In this document: in pieces, positions 28,501 through 38,479 of the stretch
Position numbering within the stretch: position 1 is the stretch's first letter
Layout of the letters: every line of letters starts with the position of its first letter
Assembly: GCA_037039925.1 (NCBI GenBank)
Contig: JAXRKP010000484.1
Coordinates: 12,501-76,500, forward strand
Source of the DNA: Doris montereyensis
Taxonomy: Eukaryota > Mollusca > Gastropoda > Nudibranchia > Dorididae
Direction: 5' to 3'
DNA length: 64,000 nt
Position numbers and translations under genes: made by a program
Notes under the pieces: generated by a model
Told to the model about the DNA's origin: nothing
The model's database searches: none
Seen by the model: the letters and a program-made list of their open reading frames with translations, nothing else

Positions 28501-31500
28501 CAGATGAATCTGACATTGAGATCGATCCTGTTGACCTGTCTGATAATGATAATCATACTAGATCTAGATCTAACAATGAGAATGAACGTTTTACATATAT
28601 GACAATACGAGGCCAGTGAGCAGTGATGGTTGGAGTGAAGTACTGAGAGACATTTTCATTGAGGATTTTGATCAATATGTTGGACCTTTGGTTGACATGT
28701 TACTGAAGAAACACAATCCATAGATAGTTTCAGATGTTTGATTATTCCCAGTCTCTATGAACTTATAGCCAATGCGACAAATAAATATGCTCTCCTTCAC
28801 ACCGAAGAGAAGCCAACAAATGGGCCATGTGTGGAAACCCGTCACCCTGGATGATATTCAGCGATTCCTTTACATCAACATTATGTTTGGGATTCATTCC
28901 CTGCCAGAATTAAAGTTGCACTGATCTTCTGACAAACTCTACCGTGTGGATGCTGCGGCTGATGTGATGCCCCGTACACGTTTCTACAAAATAAGTCAGT
29001 ACCTTCATATGAATGATCAGGATGACCAAATTGAACACGGGAAGGATGGATACGATCCACTTTTCAAAGTTAGACATGTGCTTGATGTTGTTTTGGGCCG
29101 CTGCAAACAACTGTACAAACCTTCTCAGGATATTGGCTTGGATGAAGCAAAGGTGGCGTTCAACAGGCGCTTGAGTTTCAAGCAATACATTCCAAGCAAG
29201 CCCCATCCTTGTGGAATTAAGTTTGGTGTGCCGTGGAATCGTGTACCGGATACCTGCTTAATTTCTCAGTTTACTGTGGAAAGAGTGATGAGGAAAGAAC
29301 TTACGGTTTAGGTCACCAAGTAATCACAAGTATTGGTCATGATTTCCTGACCAAATATCATGTCTTTTATTTTGACAATTTTTTCCTTTTGACCAAGCTT
29401 TGCTAACGGCACTTACTGCTGCAGAATCATCTTTAAGAACAGAGTAGGATGGCCCCTCAACAAAGGAAAATACAAAAAAAGGATCTGTTTCCATGATGCA
29501 AAAAGGAAATCTGCTTGCTACAGAGTGGGTCGATAAAGGGAAGTTAATATGCTGGCTACTAACAACAATCCGACAATGTCAACAGTTTTACGTCGCTCAA
29601 AATCTGGTCCAGCCCAGCATAGATGTCAATTCCTACCCTTGTTGCAGATTGTAACATCAATATGCAGACCTGTCGTTTGTCCCGATTTTTTTTTGAAAAT
29701 TTGCAAAACTCCGTTTTTCCGTTGGCTCATCCTGCTTTTTTTTATAATATAACTGCAGTTGTTGCCTGGACGGCATTTCTCCGTATATTCAGCATGCGAT
29801 TTTTGTTTTTAATCAGCCAATAACTGGATGTCATGCCTATCCAGAATTAATGTTATGAGTAATGGTGTATCGAAATATGACAATAAGTGACAACTATTAA
29901 AGACAGAACAAACACGTGACGTTCTCTTTGTCCAGAAACAAACGAGAAATTCTAGATCTAGTGTCACACAATGTGATGTCAGAAGAAAAACATAGTAGTA
30001 TGACAAAGAAGATGACTATAGATCTAGATATATTAGCAATATTCAAAAAGATAAATAACGAAACAACAGATATGTGGCAATGTGAACTATCTAAATAGTT
30101 GTGAATAATACAAGGAGCCACAGTGGAGTGAAGTCAAAGAAATATGACAATAAGTGACAACTCCACTAATAAAGACAGAACAAACACGTGACGTTATAAC
30201 TTTATTAGACAACAAACAGAAATTTGAGATCTAGATCAACCTCCGCTCACAACAATTTAGATAGTTCACATTGCCACACATTGTGTGATGCCGGAGGTAT
30301 TACAGATGTAGATTCTAAATATTTCCTGATTTTTTTTCCATCACTAGTCTAAAATTGGTGTTCCTTAACGTATGTTATGTACACAATTGATGCTAATCGA
30401 TGTCCCTCAAATCAAAGATGTGTGTCCAACCAATGTGGTGGTGTTGGTGAGTGAGAAAGCTTTCATTGATTTGTTGTGTGCATGTCAGGTCGAAAAGGCT
30501 GACCTGTCCTTCGTTACACTGATAGACGTTTATTGTAATGATTGACAGATTGGGTAAGAATTCGATTTAATCAGTCATAGTCTTTCTGTGTGCATTAATG
30601 TTTGCCATCCACTTACCACCAGTGGTGTCGGTAGCTGGTGGGTTACGTTGCTCGGCTGGTTCATGAGGTTCCTGGTTTGAATCTCCAACGTTGTGTTTCT
30701 TGGGAAAAACACTTAACAAATACCCCCACTCGACCCATATGCAAAGGGTACAAGAGTTTGCCTGAGTGTTTAAAAACCTGCCTCAGACTAGACTTAGATC
30801 AGTAATTTTCTACCGATCCGTTTTTGTTATAGTATTAAATCTGGCTGTAGCTTCATTTTAAAATTTTTCTCACTTATGCCACAGTTGTTTACCAGGTTTT
30901 TCGACTGGCAAAGGAGGAAGAAGCTATCTGGGGAAACTAAGTTTCTTACTCATTTCAGGGAAAGTCTGAAGGTAAGAAATGTTCAGTGTCTAATTATGGA
31001 CTGATTTTCTACCACATGTTTTTTTGTTTATCTAAAATTTTTCTCAATACTTGTTTCCAGGTACTGGCAAAGGAGGAAGAAGCATCTGGGGAAATAAGTT
31101 TGATGACATGAGCTTTGAAAAGGGGCTGTGCATTTATTTATTGGGGGGAGGCATGGATACATGAGCTTTGACCGAGTGCATTTGTGGGGGGGTCAAATGA
31201 GGTGGTATATCCTACACATTTCTGTAATGTATTTGTCATACTAGTATTCCTGCTTAGTGTTTTGCAATTTTAATGATATATATGTTATATTTCTTACACT
31301 CTCTCTCTTTCTCGTTTAAATGCGTTTTTAGTAATATTGTATCGTTATGCAAAGAAGACTGCATAGCGGAGATGTAGAGTCACTATTGTTGTACTGGACT
31401 TCTAAACCTCATGTACTGCCAGTTGTCTCACCTTTATTTATGAGAACGTAATAAATCATTATAGCCTATTGATTGCCAGACTTCTTTACATATGTTTCAC

Positions 31501-33056
31501 TCACGATAAACCAAAGCAGGTCTTGCTATAAACCAAACCTGACCAGGTCTTTGTCTAATGTGAGGCAAAGGACACAGACAAAGAAAAAATATTTCCCGAC
31601 CGGACAGTTTAAAAACAAAAATGTCAATAGTCTTACACAAAATGAACTAGCCTTTATTACTGTTAGATCCCAGATCGAAGAAAAATTGTCCGATTGTGGT
31701 CTCATTTTATGAAACCTGCCATTATGATTTTTAACTTTTTTATGAGGATCATAATGCATTTATATGTAATTTTCTTCTTTGGGTCAATAAAATATTATTA
31801 TTATTATATTTGGAGGTGGGAATAGAGATTGTGAGTAAGCCAACGTTGTGTGGGTTGGGATTGGATTTTGTTGGGTGTCCTTTCTTTTTTCCTCTATTTT
31901 CAAATAGAAACCTAGCAAAGTCTGAAGATTTTGAAACAGTCTCCACTTATAAACTATAAATCAAGTCCGGGGGGGCTAATTTTTTTCCTTTCAGTCTTTC
32001 ACATTATTTTTCATCTGGCTGTTTCCTTTTTACTCACCCTTTGTCAGGCGCTACTGGTAGGTCTTACTTCTTTCCTTTCCTTCTTTTTTCACTTATCTTT
32101 CATCTTGCTGTATCCTCTTAATTCACCCTGAGATCACCGCAATGGTGGATAGGGTACATTTTAAAAACAAACAAACTCACTCTTTGTCGGACACTTTCAG
32201 TCCAGATGACTGAGAAATGGGGCCATTTTGATACATAAACACGGTAATTGTACTCTTTTTTAAGCAGATACAGAATTGAAAATGCATTCTACTTAGAGAG
32301 AGAAAAGTCGTTCTAGATGATGCATGTAAAGTTTCATTTATTGTGATTTGATTTACCTAAATCCTCTACGGTGATTTCATGGGTTTTAGTAGGATTTAAC
32401 GTGCGCACAAGTGTTGTGATCTGCACACAGGGTCTCCTCTTTTATCGTCCGTCTCCGATGGGACTAGGTGTCATTCCACCAACCTGGATTTGGGGGGGGG
32501 GGTCAGATTTTGCTTGCTAACGCTTGCATGTCAGTGTGTTCTCATACATCTTTTCCGTGATTTGTTTTGGGTTGTTTTAAAGAAAATCCTTTTCTATTTG
32601 TGTCTTTGCAGCATTCGTCAAGGGGAATTGTGTCCATGGCCAACAACGGACCAGACACCAACGCATCCCAGTTTTTTATCAGTTACTCAAAGCAACCCCA
32701 CCTGGACATGAAGTACACTGTCTTTGGGAGGTAAGCGCATTACTCTGTTTTATTTGTCGCTATACCAGAGGCTACAGTGTTTTAATAATTCCATGACCCG
32801 TCAGTAAACAAGAAGAGTGTTTTACAATGAGATTGTAGAAATTAATATATCAAATCTAGAGTCATAGTAAATTAAAAGCTATGTCTTTTTCTTTCTCTCT
32901 CCTTGTTGTAACAGGGTCATCGACGGCTTCGATGCGTTGGACAATCTAGAAAAGATCCCAATCAACGAGAAGAACTACAAGCCGCTGACAGACACCAGGT
33001 TACAGAGTGTGACGATACACGCAAACCCCATTGCCGACGCTGGATCCCATCGTTGA
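22411..33056 (+). CDS. PPIL3: PPIL3, cyclophilin-type peptidyl-prolyl isomerase
   Basis: Exons by GT-AG boundaries: ATG alone at 22411-22413, then 23794-23868 ([18 protein letters not shown]), 27754-27847 ([16 protein letters not shown]), a damaged fourth exon near 30896-31107, 32612-32730 ([30 protein letters not shown]) and 32915-33056, with stop TGA at 33054-33056. Without the damage the protein would have about 166 residues against 161 in human PPIL3. It is a small nuclear cyclophilin associated with the spliceosome. The catalytic Arg of FHRN, the FMAQ segment and the SQFF phenylalanine are present. At the position of cyclophilin A Trp121 there is His (PHLD), as in human PPIL3. Phases fit at all junctions outside exon 4. 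The first exon as a bare ATG is inferred from frame and splice site. Confidence 0.85.
22440..22645. repeat. AGATCT-rich repeat cluster
   Basis: Many overlapping copies of TAGATCTAGATCT in both orientations (the hexamer is palindromic). Smaller clusters occur near 21567, 28560 and 29950. It lies in the first intron of PPIL3. Confidence 0.8.
22801..23584. mobile_element. 784-bp TIR element with 9-bp target duplication
   Basis: TTTTATTTA occurs at 22792-22800 and again at 23585-23593. Inside, the two ends share CTATTTTCAC-GTA in inverted orientation. A second inverted pair around CGGTGATAATAGTT and GTAGGCTATTTTCACCG lies further in. The sequence outside both ends matches one uninterrupted repeat at 26687-26891, which serves as an empty site. 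A 9-bp duplication suggests Mutator-type transposition. The interior contains a LINE fragment on the minus strand. Confidence 0.6.
22946..23225 (-). pseudogene. LINE reverse transcriptase C-terminal fragment
   Basis: The minus frame contains [20 protein letters not shown] and [20 protein letters not shown] followed by LDYCNALF. This is the thumb-side region typical of CR1, L2 and jockey-like non-LTR retrotransposons. It is truncated at both ends and a CA microsatellite borders it at 23225. It has no endonuclease and no catalytic YxDD region. Confidence 0.75.
26687..26891. repeat. Uninterrupted copy of the repeat hit at 22.8 kb
   Basis: It shares TCTCTCTTGAATT, AAATGCAATGCTCTTACATA and GGGGGTGATAAAGTTCAG with the two halves at 22736-22800 and 23585-23717. 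Here the halves are contiguous. It lies in the PPIL3 intron before exon 3. Confidence 0.7.
28440..29800 (+). pseudogene. piggyBac transposase remnant in a PPIL3 intron
   Basis: An acidic N-terminal stretch ([18 protein letters not shown]) is followed by [20 protein letters not shown], an in-frame stop near 28921, and an open frame at 28946-29311. That frame carries [20 protein letters not shown], the region around the first catalytic Asp of DDE_Tnp_1_7 transposases, then [13 protein letters not shown]. The remainder to about 29800 shifts frame several times. A TTAA-CCC at 28190 could be its left end, but I found no partner. It is dead. Confidence 0.8.
29873..30285. repeat. Local direct and inverted repeats
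   Basis: AAATATGACAATAAGTGACA followed by AAAGACAGAACAAACACGTG occurs at about 29873-29920 and 30142-30192. A 30-base inverted pair (TGGCAATGTGAACTATCTAA at about 30074 and its complement near 30250) lies across it. This is too short for an LTR element with an internal gene. Its nature is unknown. Confidence 0.55.
30620..30795 (+). repeat. SINE family A, 3'-truncated
   Basis: GGTTTGAATCTC B-box region, then CCCCACTCGACCCATATGCAA and AAACCTGCCTCAGACTAGAC as in the full copies. The 3' half is missing. Confidence 0.75.
30896..31107 (+). pseudogene. PPIL3: PPIL3 exon 4: two complementary broken copies
   Basis: Copy 1 (30896-30971) has an intact 3' end and donor (AGGGAAAGTCTGAAG|GTAAGA). Its interior is shifted and is 76 nt instead of the 68 expected from phase. 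Copy 2 (31061 to about 31107) has a clean acceptor and 5' half (GGCAAAGGAGGAAGAAGCAT, then TTTGATGAC). It then runs into unrelated repeat sequence with no donor. The upstream polypyrimidine stretch TAAAATTTTTCTCA is duplicated too. Neither copy alone gives a usable exon. Confidence 0.75.
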
Positions 33057-33178
33057 TTTTCAGGCATTTTTAAAGTAGAAATTATTTAAATATGTTTGTT
33101 ATCTACTTATCCTAACTGTGTTCAACACCATTCATGAGAAGTTAGTAAAGCAGCTGTTTATGGCAAATGAACAATGAC

Positions 33179-33500
33179 ATGAAATAGTATTGAAGCCCCA
33201 AAGAGGAACAAATTGAGACAAATAGAAAGGGAAAAGACAGAAAAGTCTTTGGGTGTCAATTGAATCGAATTGGCAACCTCCGCTTTGACACCCAACACCT
33301 CACTATGAAAAAAGAATACACTACCAAGTCATAAGGAGCGTAGCAAGTCTGGTTGGTGAGGCGCTCTCTTTTCATGGTGAGGTGATGGGTGTCAGGCGGA
33401 GGTTGCCAATTCAATTCTATTGACACCCTAAGACTATTTTTTCTCTATTCCTTTGTATTTGTCTCGTCTTTGTTCCTACATGGCTTCGATATTACTTCAT
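33179..33500. repeat. Inverted pair of SINE family B (near-palindrome)
   Basis: The left arm (33179-33316) and right arm (33361-33500) are reverse complements over about 140 bases. They share GGTGTCAATTGAAT-type and GAATTGGCAACCTCCGC phrases and the family body with GAGACAAATA. The spacer is 44 bases. The right arm extends as a family B member to about 33545 (TGCCTCACTGTGTGTCTTA). It begins 122 bases after the PPIL3 stop codon. Confidence 0.85.
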
Positions 33501-33545
33501 AGCGCCCCTCATCACATTCGACATCCCTTTTGCCTCACTGTGTGT

Positions 33546-35159
33546 CTTATTTACACTTTATATGGCTATGTCTCTCCTCATTGTTTGCCTTTTGAGTTTC
33601 AAAATCTAAAATTCGCTTTGGTGCAATGAAAAGTATTGAAAGGCACTCAGACTGAAAGTGGTTCCATTAGTCCTTGGATCCATGTGTAAAATTTCAGAGC
33701 TCTACCTGAACCGTCTTTTTACATTTACATACATGTCTTTTGTTGTTGAATATGGACAAAAGAGACAAATATCAGTGGACACAAAAACAACGTCCAAAAA
33801 AACCCAACCCAACTCCACTGAAAACTATAAAACTTGAATAATTCCACAAAATGAATCATTTTAACTCACTTAACCCTATTGCCCTCACAAGTTATTAGCC
33901 TGATTTCTTCAGGTAAAGAGAAATATCTCCATCAAAATTAGGAGTGACGTATATTTTTAAAATCTATAACAAATTTCAATTTCAAACATATTTGCTTGAA
34001 ACATACTTTTTTTACACCACTAAATAATCAAAGAATTTTTTTAATAACTTTTATGTTTTTAATTATTTCTTACAGTGTGATTTTGTTTGAAAATGGGGGG
34101 GGGTTTTTATGTTAAAAGACCCAACCCATTTTACACATGCAAAAACATCCGTGTCTCATTTCCTAAGCTCATTATGATAGGCACCAAAACTAAAAAATCT
34201 TTGCAGACACACTGGCATACGGTGCAATCAAAAAGTCTCAGGAACTTTTTTTGTCCCGTTTTCCGGCACCACGCGCATCATTTTTTTCCTCCCCGCCGGA
34301 GCCTGATGTCGAGAACGTGTTCTGTCCAACCATTGCCTGTGTTACTCAAGAGCGTGCTGTCAATAAGGAAATATTTGAATTTACGCAAAAAGTAAAGCCT
34401 GAAATTTAACTTTTTATGTACAATGTTTGAATGGCTTTTCCAGTCAAGAAGCAAAATACTCAATATTGGACATATAATGTTCGTACTTCACACATACAAA
34501 GGTTATTGTGCTGTGATTGAGATGGAATAGTTTTTTTTTGTCGCTCGAATTTTTGGTTGCCATGGTAACATCACCATATTGGATTTTGTTTATGTTCTTC
34601 AAATCGCTAAAAGTCAAAATATTATCACGGAAAGTCAACGAAATTTGAGATACAGGTAGTAAAGAGGACTGTATTGGTTGTATTGGATCGGATTTTTTTT
34701 TGATCTAGTCACTGAGAAAAAAATATTGAAAAAAATCAACTTTCAAAATCCCCAAAACACCAATTTTTTACACTAAATCATCAATAGCATCACTATCATC
34801 AATTATTTCCCAAAAAGCCTCTTATACAAGCTAGGCACACATATAAAGAAGTTATAACCAAATTTGGTTAAAATCTAAGCGTAAGTTTTTGAATTTTAGC
34901 GAAAAGTATACCAAAAAACATGTTTTGAGAAAACGCAGTTTTGTATTTCCGCAACCCAAAAAACTCAAAATTTTATTGCACAATGTCTATATTTATGCAT
35001 GTTATGGATAATATCTTATAAGGAGTATATTTGCTATATATTAGCGTAATCCATTCACACAATAATTACATTCTGAGGAGGAAAAGTCATGAGAATGAAG
35101 TATATAATTGAACAAAGAAAAAGTTGACTCACGAGTTGTAGACGGCCCTAAAAATTCTA
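33546..35159. other. AT-rich stretch without a recognisable gene
   Basis: Only short open frames, poly-G and poly-T runs, and no transposase motif. A TTAA-CCC occurs at 33864-33870 without an identifiable partner. Confidence 0.5.
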
Positions 35160-36425
35160 ATACTAATACTTCCCTGCTCCACATTCCAAGTCTCCCATGT
35201 CCTTGATAGCATCCTCTTCTGCTCTCTTTGTTGCTTGCTTCTTCATATCTTTGCGGGCTTTCTCCTTTCCGGCGGCTGTGCTGAGACTTCGTGAGAGTCG
35301 CTTCTGATGTTGTACTTGCTGAAGTCTACGGGTGTTCTCCCCTGCCTGATACCATAGTAGGAATTAAAGTCCTCAGCAAATCGGGCCCCAAAATTGATTT
35401 CTGCAACAGCTGAGAGCATAGAAAATGTGACACGATGTGCCGAGTGACAGAGGGTCTTGTTGCATTTAGCCCAGATGGCATGGTGAAGACTTTCGTTGGC
35501 ATTCTGCTGATGGAGCTTGCATCGGCGTAGAAGATAATCACCTCTCAGACGTTGGTAAATGGGCCAAACATGCTTATGCAGGCGGTCGTAATCCAGGGAG
35601 TATGGATATGGAGCTTATGCTGGCCAGGAAATATGCCCTGGGCGACGGCCTTCTTGTAGAAGCACCAGGAATCGGTGCCAGGTGGACAGCACCGATACTG
35701 AGGGTTGTCGTCCGTGGAGTAGCCATGGTACAAGCTGGCCAAAATTGCTGTCTTCATGCCCTCAGTGTTGTCGTGCCAACGGATAGCTCTGGCATAATAC
35801 TTACACAGCTTGTCTATGGCATTGCCGGTAAGGCTTCCGTACTTCCTTCCGCCGAGTGTTGTACCTTTGAATAACAATAAGCATAAGATAAATATTGAGC
35901 ATATACGCTACAAACCGACTCGTCAGAAAACATTGTTTACATAAGTAAACTGTTTTATATGAAACAATTCGAAACAGGCCTAACTAAAATCAACAAATAA
36001 AAAACAATCAAGACAAAACTGAATATCAGTCGGTACAGAAAATGCAAATGTGGACAAATCAACTACGTTAGAAACAAAATAATTCAGTACAATAAAAAAA
36101 ACAAACAAACCAAAAAAACCAAATGGCTTGAGGTTGGTTATTGTTTGTCAAATAATCAGGTGGTTGTCATTGTGTAGTTGAAAATTTATGGTTAGCGTTT
36201 TGAGAAAGAGTTACACTTTTTTTCTTTTGAAGAAATGTTATGAAGCCCATGGATCCATTCTGTTTGTGCATATAAAGAAATAAATTTACGGACCCTTCTT
36301 GGAGCAGTCCTGAACTAAATTCCGCAAGGCCGTACCGAGTCGCTTTGAGACATGGTTCTTGCACTCTTCTTTTATAATAGCCACATCTCGTCCATATGGC
36401 TCAGCCCTGCAGACTCTGTTGAAGG

Positions 36426-36555
36426 CCTTGGAGTCACCGTCTCCAACAAATGTCATGTAGCGTAGCTGATGCAGGTCCACCGATCTCCGGCCTTGGAGTC
36501 ACCGTCTCCAACAAATGTCGTGTAGCGTAGCTGATGCAGGTCCACCGATCTCCGC
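36426..36555. repeat. 65-bp tandem duplication inside the Mutator-like ORF
   Basis: Two adjacent 65-base copies (36426-36490, 36491-36555) differ at one position near the start of the phrase TGTAGCGTAGCTGATGCAGG. 65 is not divisible by three, so the duplication shifts the transposase frame at its Asp-rich GDGDSK motif. It is young or an assembly artefact. Confidence 0.85.
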
Positions 36556-37025
36556 CACAGGGTTTCTGCCGTTACAGCTTCCATCATGCCCGATATACCT
36601 AAAGATGACGTACAAACAAAGGGAATAAGGAGATCAAATTGCAACTACAAACTAAAAATAAAATGATATCATGCATTGCGTCGTGACTGCCTAATCTCAT
36701 CGAATTAGGCCACATGCTTACAACAGGTTTGTCTATGATACGGATGCCATGAATTATCAATTGTGTAAAAATAATTTGTTTACTCTTATTACGTGACAAC
36801 AGTAAATTGGTTCTACTTCTTTGATATAAGTCTAGTTTACACCCAACCGTGAGCTTTGACTTTCTAAATATAATGATAACTGTACGGAAAAAGAAAAAAA
36901 TAGACGACGATGATGACAAAAGCAATAATCCTAATAATGTAATGATCAAATAAATCAAACAATTATAATAACAGTGCCTCCTCCAGAGCCATAAATCTCC
37001 CTCGCGTGTAGATTTCAATTGATCG

Positions 37026-37136
37026 GCTAAAAAAATGTAATTTGTAATAAGAAATTATCATTCGGTAATCAAATAAAACTGCTAGAAAAAAGTAATTTGT
37101 AATAAGAAATTATCATTCGGTAATCAAATAAAACAA
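37026..37136. repeat. Tandem pair in the Mutator-like intron
   Basis: AATTTGTAATAAGAAATTAT and TCATTCGGTAATCAAATAAA occur twice with a 57-bp period, ending just before the intron's donor side. Confidence 0.85.
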
Positions 37137-38479
37137 CTCACCTGTGCAGTTGATGTGACAGCCTTCCTCTTGGTGTTCCCTAAGCCATGCTTCGTACAGA
37201 TGAGGATTGTTAGCCTTCTGCCACTTTCCAGTTGTCGCGCATGTTTGACAGAAGTTACCAACGACGTGAGCATCAACTACGAAAGCAGTGAGGCTGTCGA
37301 TGGCACATCCAATTCCAATAAGATACGAATGGCCCTCGTCATCCATGTTCCGTCAAAACTATCGGCGATGTCTAGCGATTCAGTGTTGTCGATGGTGATA
37401 TCCAGCTGCCGTTGATGTTCTTTTTTTTCACCACCGCTACTGCCTTATTAAATAAATGTTGTGACACTTCTACACTGGGTCCGTAGATTTCTTAGGCGCG
37501 TTTCGTGAAGGTCTTCTTGTGGAGGGGTGGCATAGAGAGTGTCTCACCGAAATTAGCAAGTTTGTGGGGTCCCATATCGCTCTTGAGGCAGGCTACAACA
37601 ACTCCTGTGTTTATAGTGAACAGCTTAGGGTGCCCTGACGTGTCGACATGTGACGTATATGTGTAGGCCACAATGCAATCACAGTAGCGGCAGAAGGCTC
37701 AAGGCACATAGCGAATCCTTTGACGCGTTGCCATGGCATTCCACTTTAGATGTGCAACCAATCTGAGGGCACTCAAAAAAGTGACACAAACGATGACAGC
37801 ATGCTGAGCTCACAAATAGTCTTGGTGAGTCCATGGTGCCAGTGTCATCTTCGTCCTATTGTTCATTGACCATGGCTAGCTTCTTCTCAAACCTGGTCTT
37901 AGAACGATGAACTGGTGAAGGAGGATTGAATGGCAGTTCACTGATGGGGATATCCAAACGCTCCTGAGAGGGAACATCTCCTGAATCCCGGTCCAACGCA
38001 GTATTTACGTAAGAAGCGCACATTGGCGGTGAGTTCATCGCTCTTGTTGTTGATTGAGCAGGCATTCCCGATTATCAAAAAGGGAGTGGTGATGAGTGAT
38101 GATCTGGAAGGCCTTCTCCTAAAATGAACACGGACTCCACCTCCTTCCCCTCCTGCAGGGTTTGTGGTCGGGCGGAGTGTTATTCCCCTGAGCACTGTTT
38201 AAGCGAAAATGGCCGCAAGCTTTTCAAAAGGCCGGCAAGTAGTGAAACACTTGTGGGGAAGGAATGACTGAGTCACCAAATGATATTTGAAACGAAGGTC
38301 TTAATATTAATAGTAAGATCATAAAAATTAACGCAAACTGCACAGAGATCCATTTCAAGCACAGTAGAAAATTAACAATCATTGCAAAACGTAATCCAAA
38401 GAAATATTGATAAACAACAAAACAGAACGAGGAGCTGTAATAACAGACGTGTCGCTACGAGGCAGCGCCAATCACACAC

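Larger units (their letters stand above)
35160..38065 (-). pseudogene. Mutator-like transposase gene, degenerate
   Basis: The minus-strand order matches the metazoan Mutator-like transposase domain family. There is an N-terminal region (38065-37856), DMGPHKLANFGE, then SFDGTW and HSYLIGIGCAIDSLTAFVVD, a CQTCATT cysteine pair with H and C further on (EGCHINCTG), GISGMMEA, RYTTFVGDGDSKA, IKEECKNHVSKRLGTALRNL, LGGRKYGSLTGNAIDKLCKY, and a C-terminal QNANESLHHAIWAKCNK. A likely intron runs from the donor GTGAGT at about 37140 to the acceptor TTTAG near 36602. A second, weaker one lies between about 36294 and 35870. A 65-bp tandem duplication at 36426-36555 breaks the frame, and further stops occur in the N-terminal part. 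It is not functional as read. Confidence 0.75.

Noticed and set aside
29873..30192. Pair of LTRs of a retrotransposon
   Set aside because: The direct repeats are about 45 bases, only 220 bases apart, lack TG...CA ends and enclose no primer site or gene.
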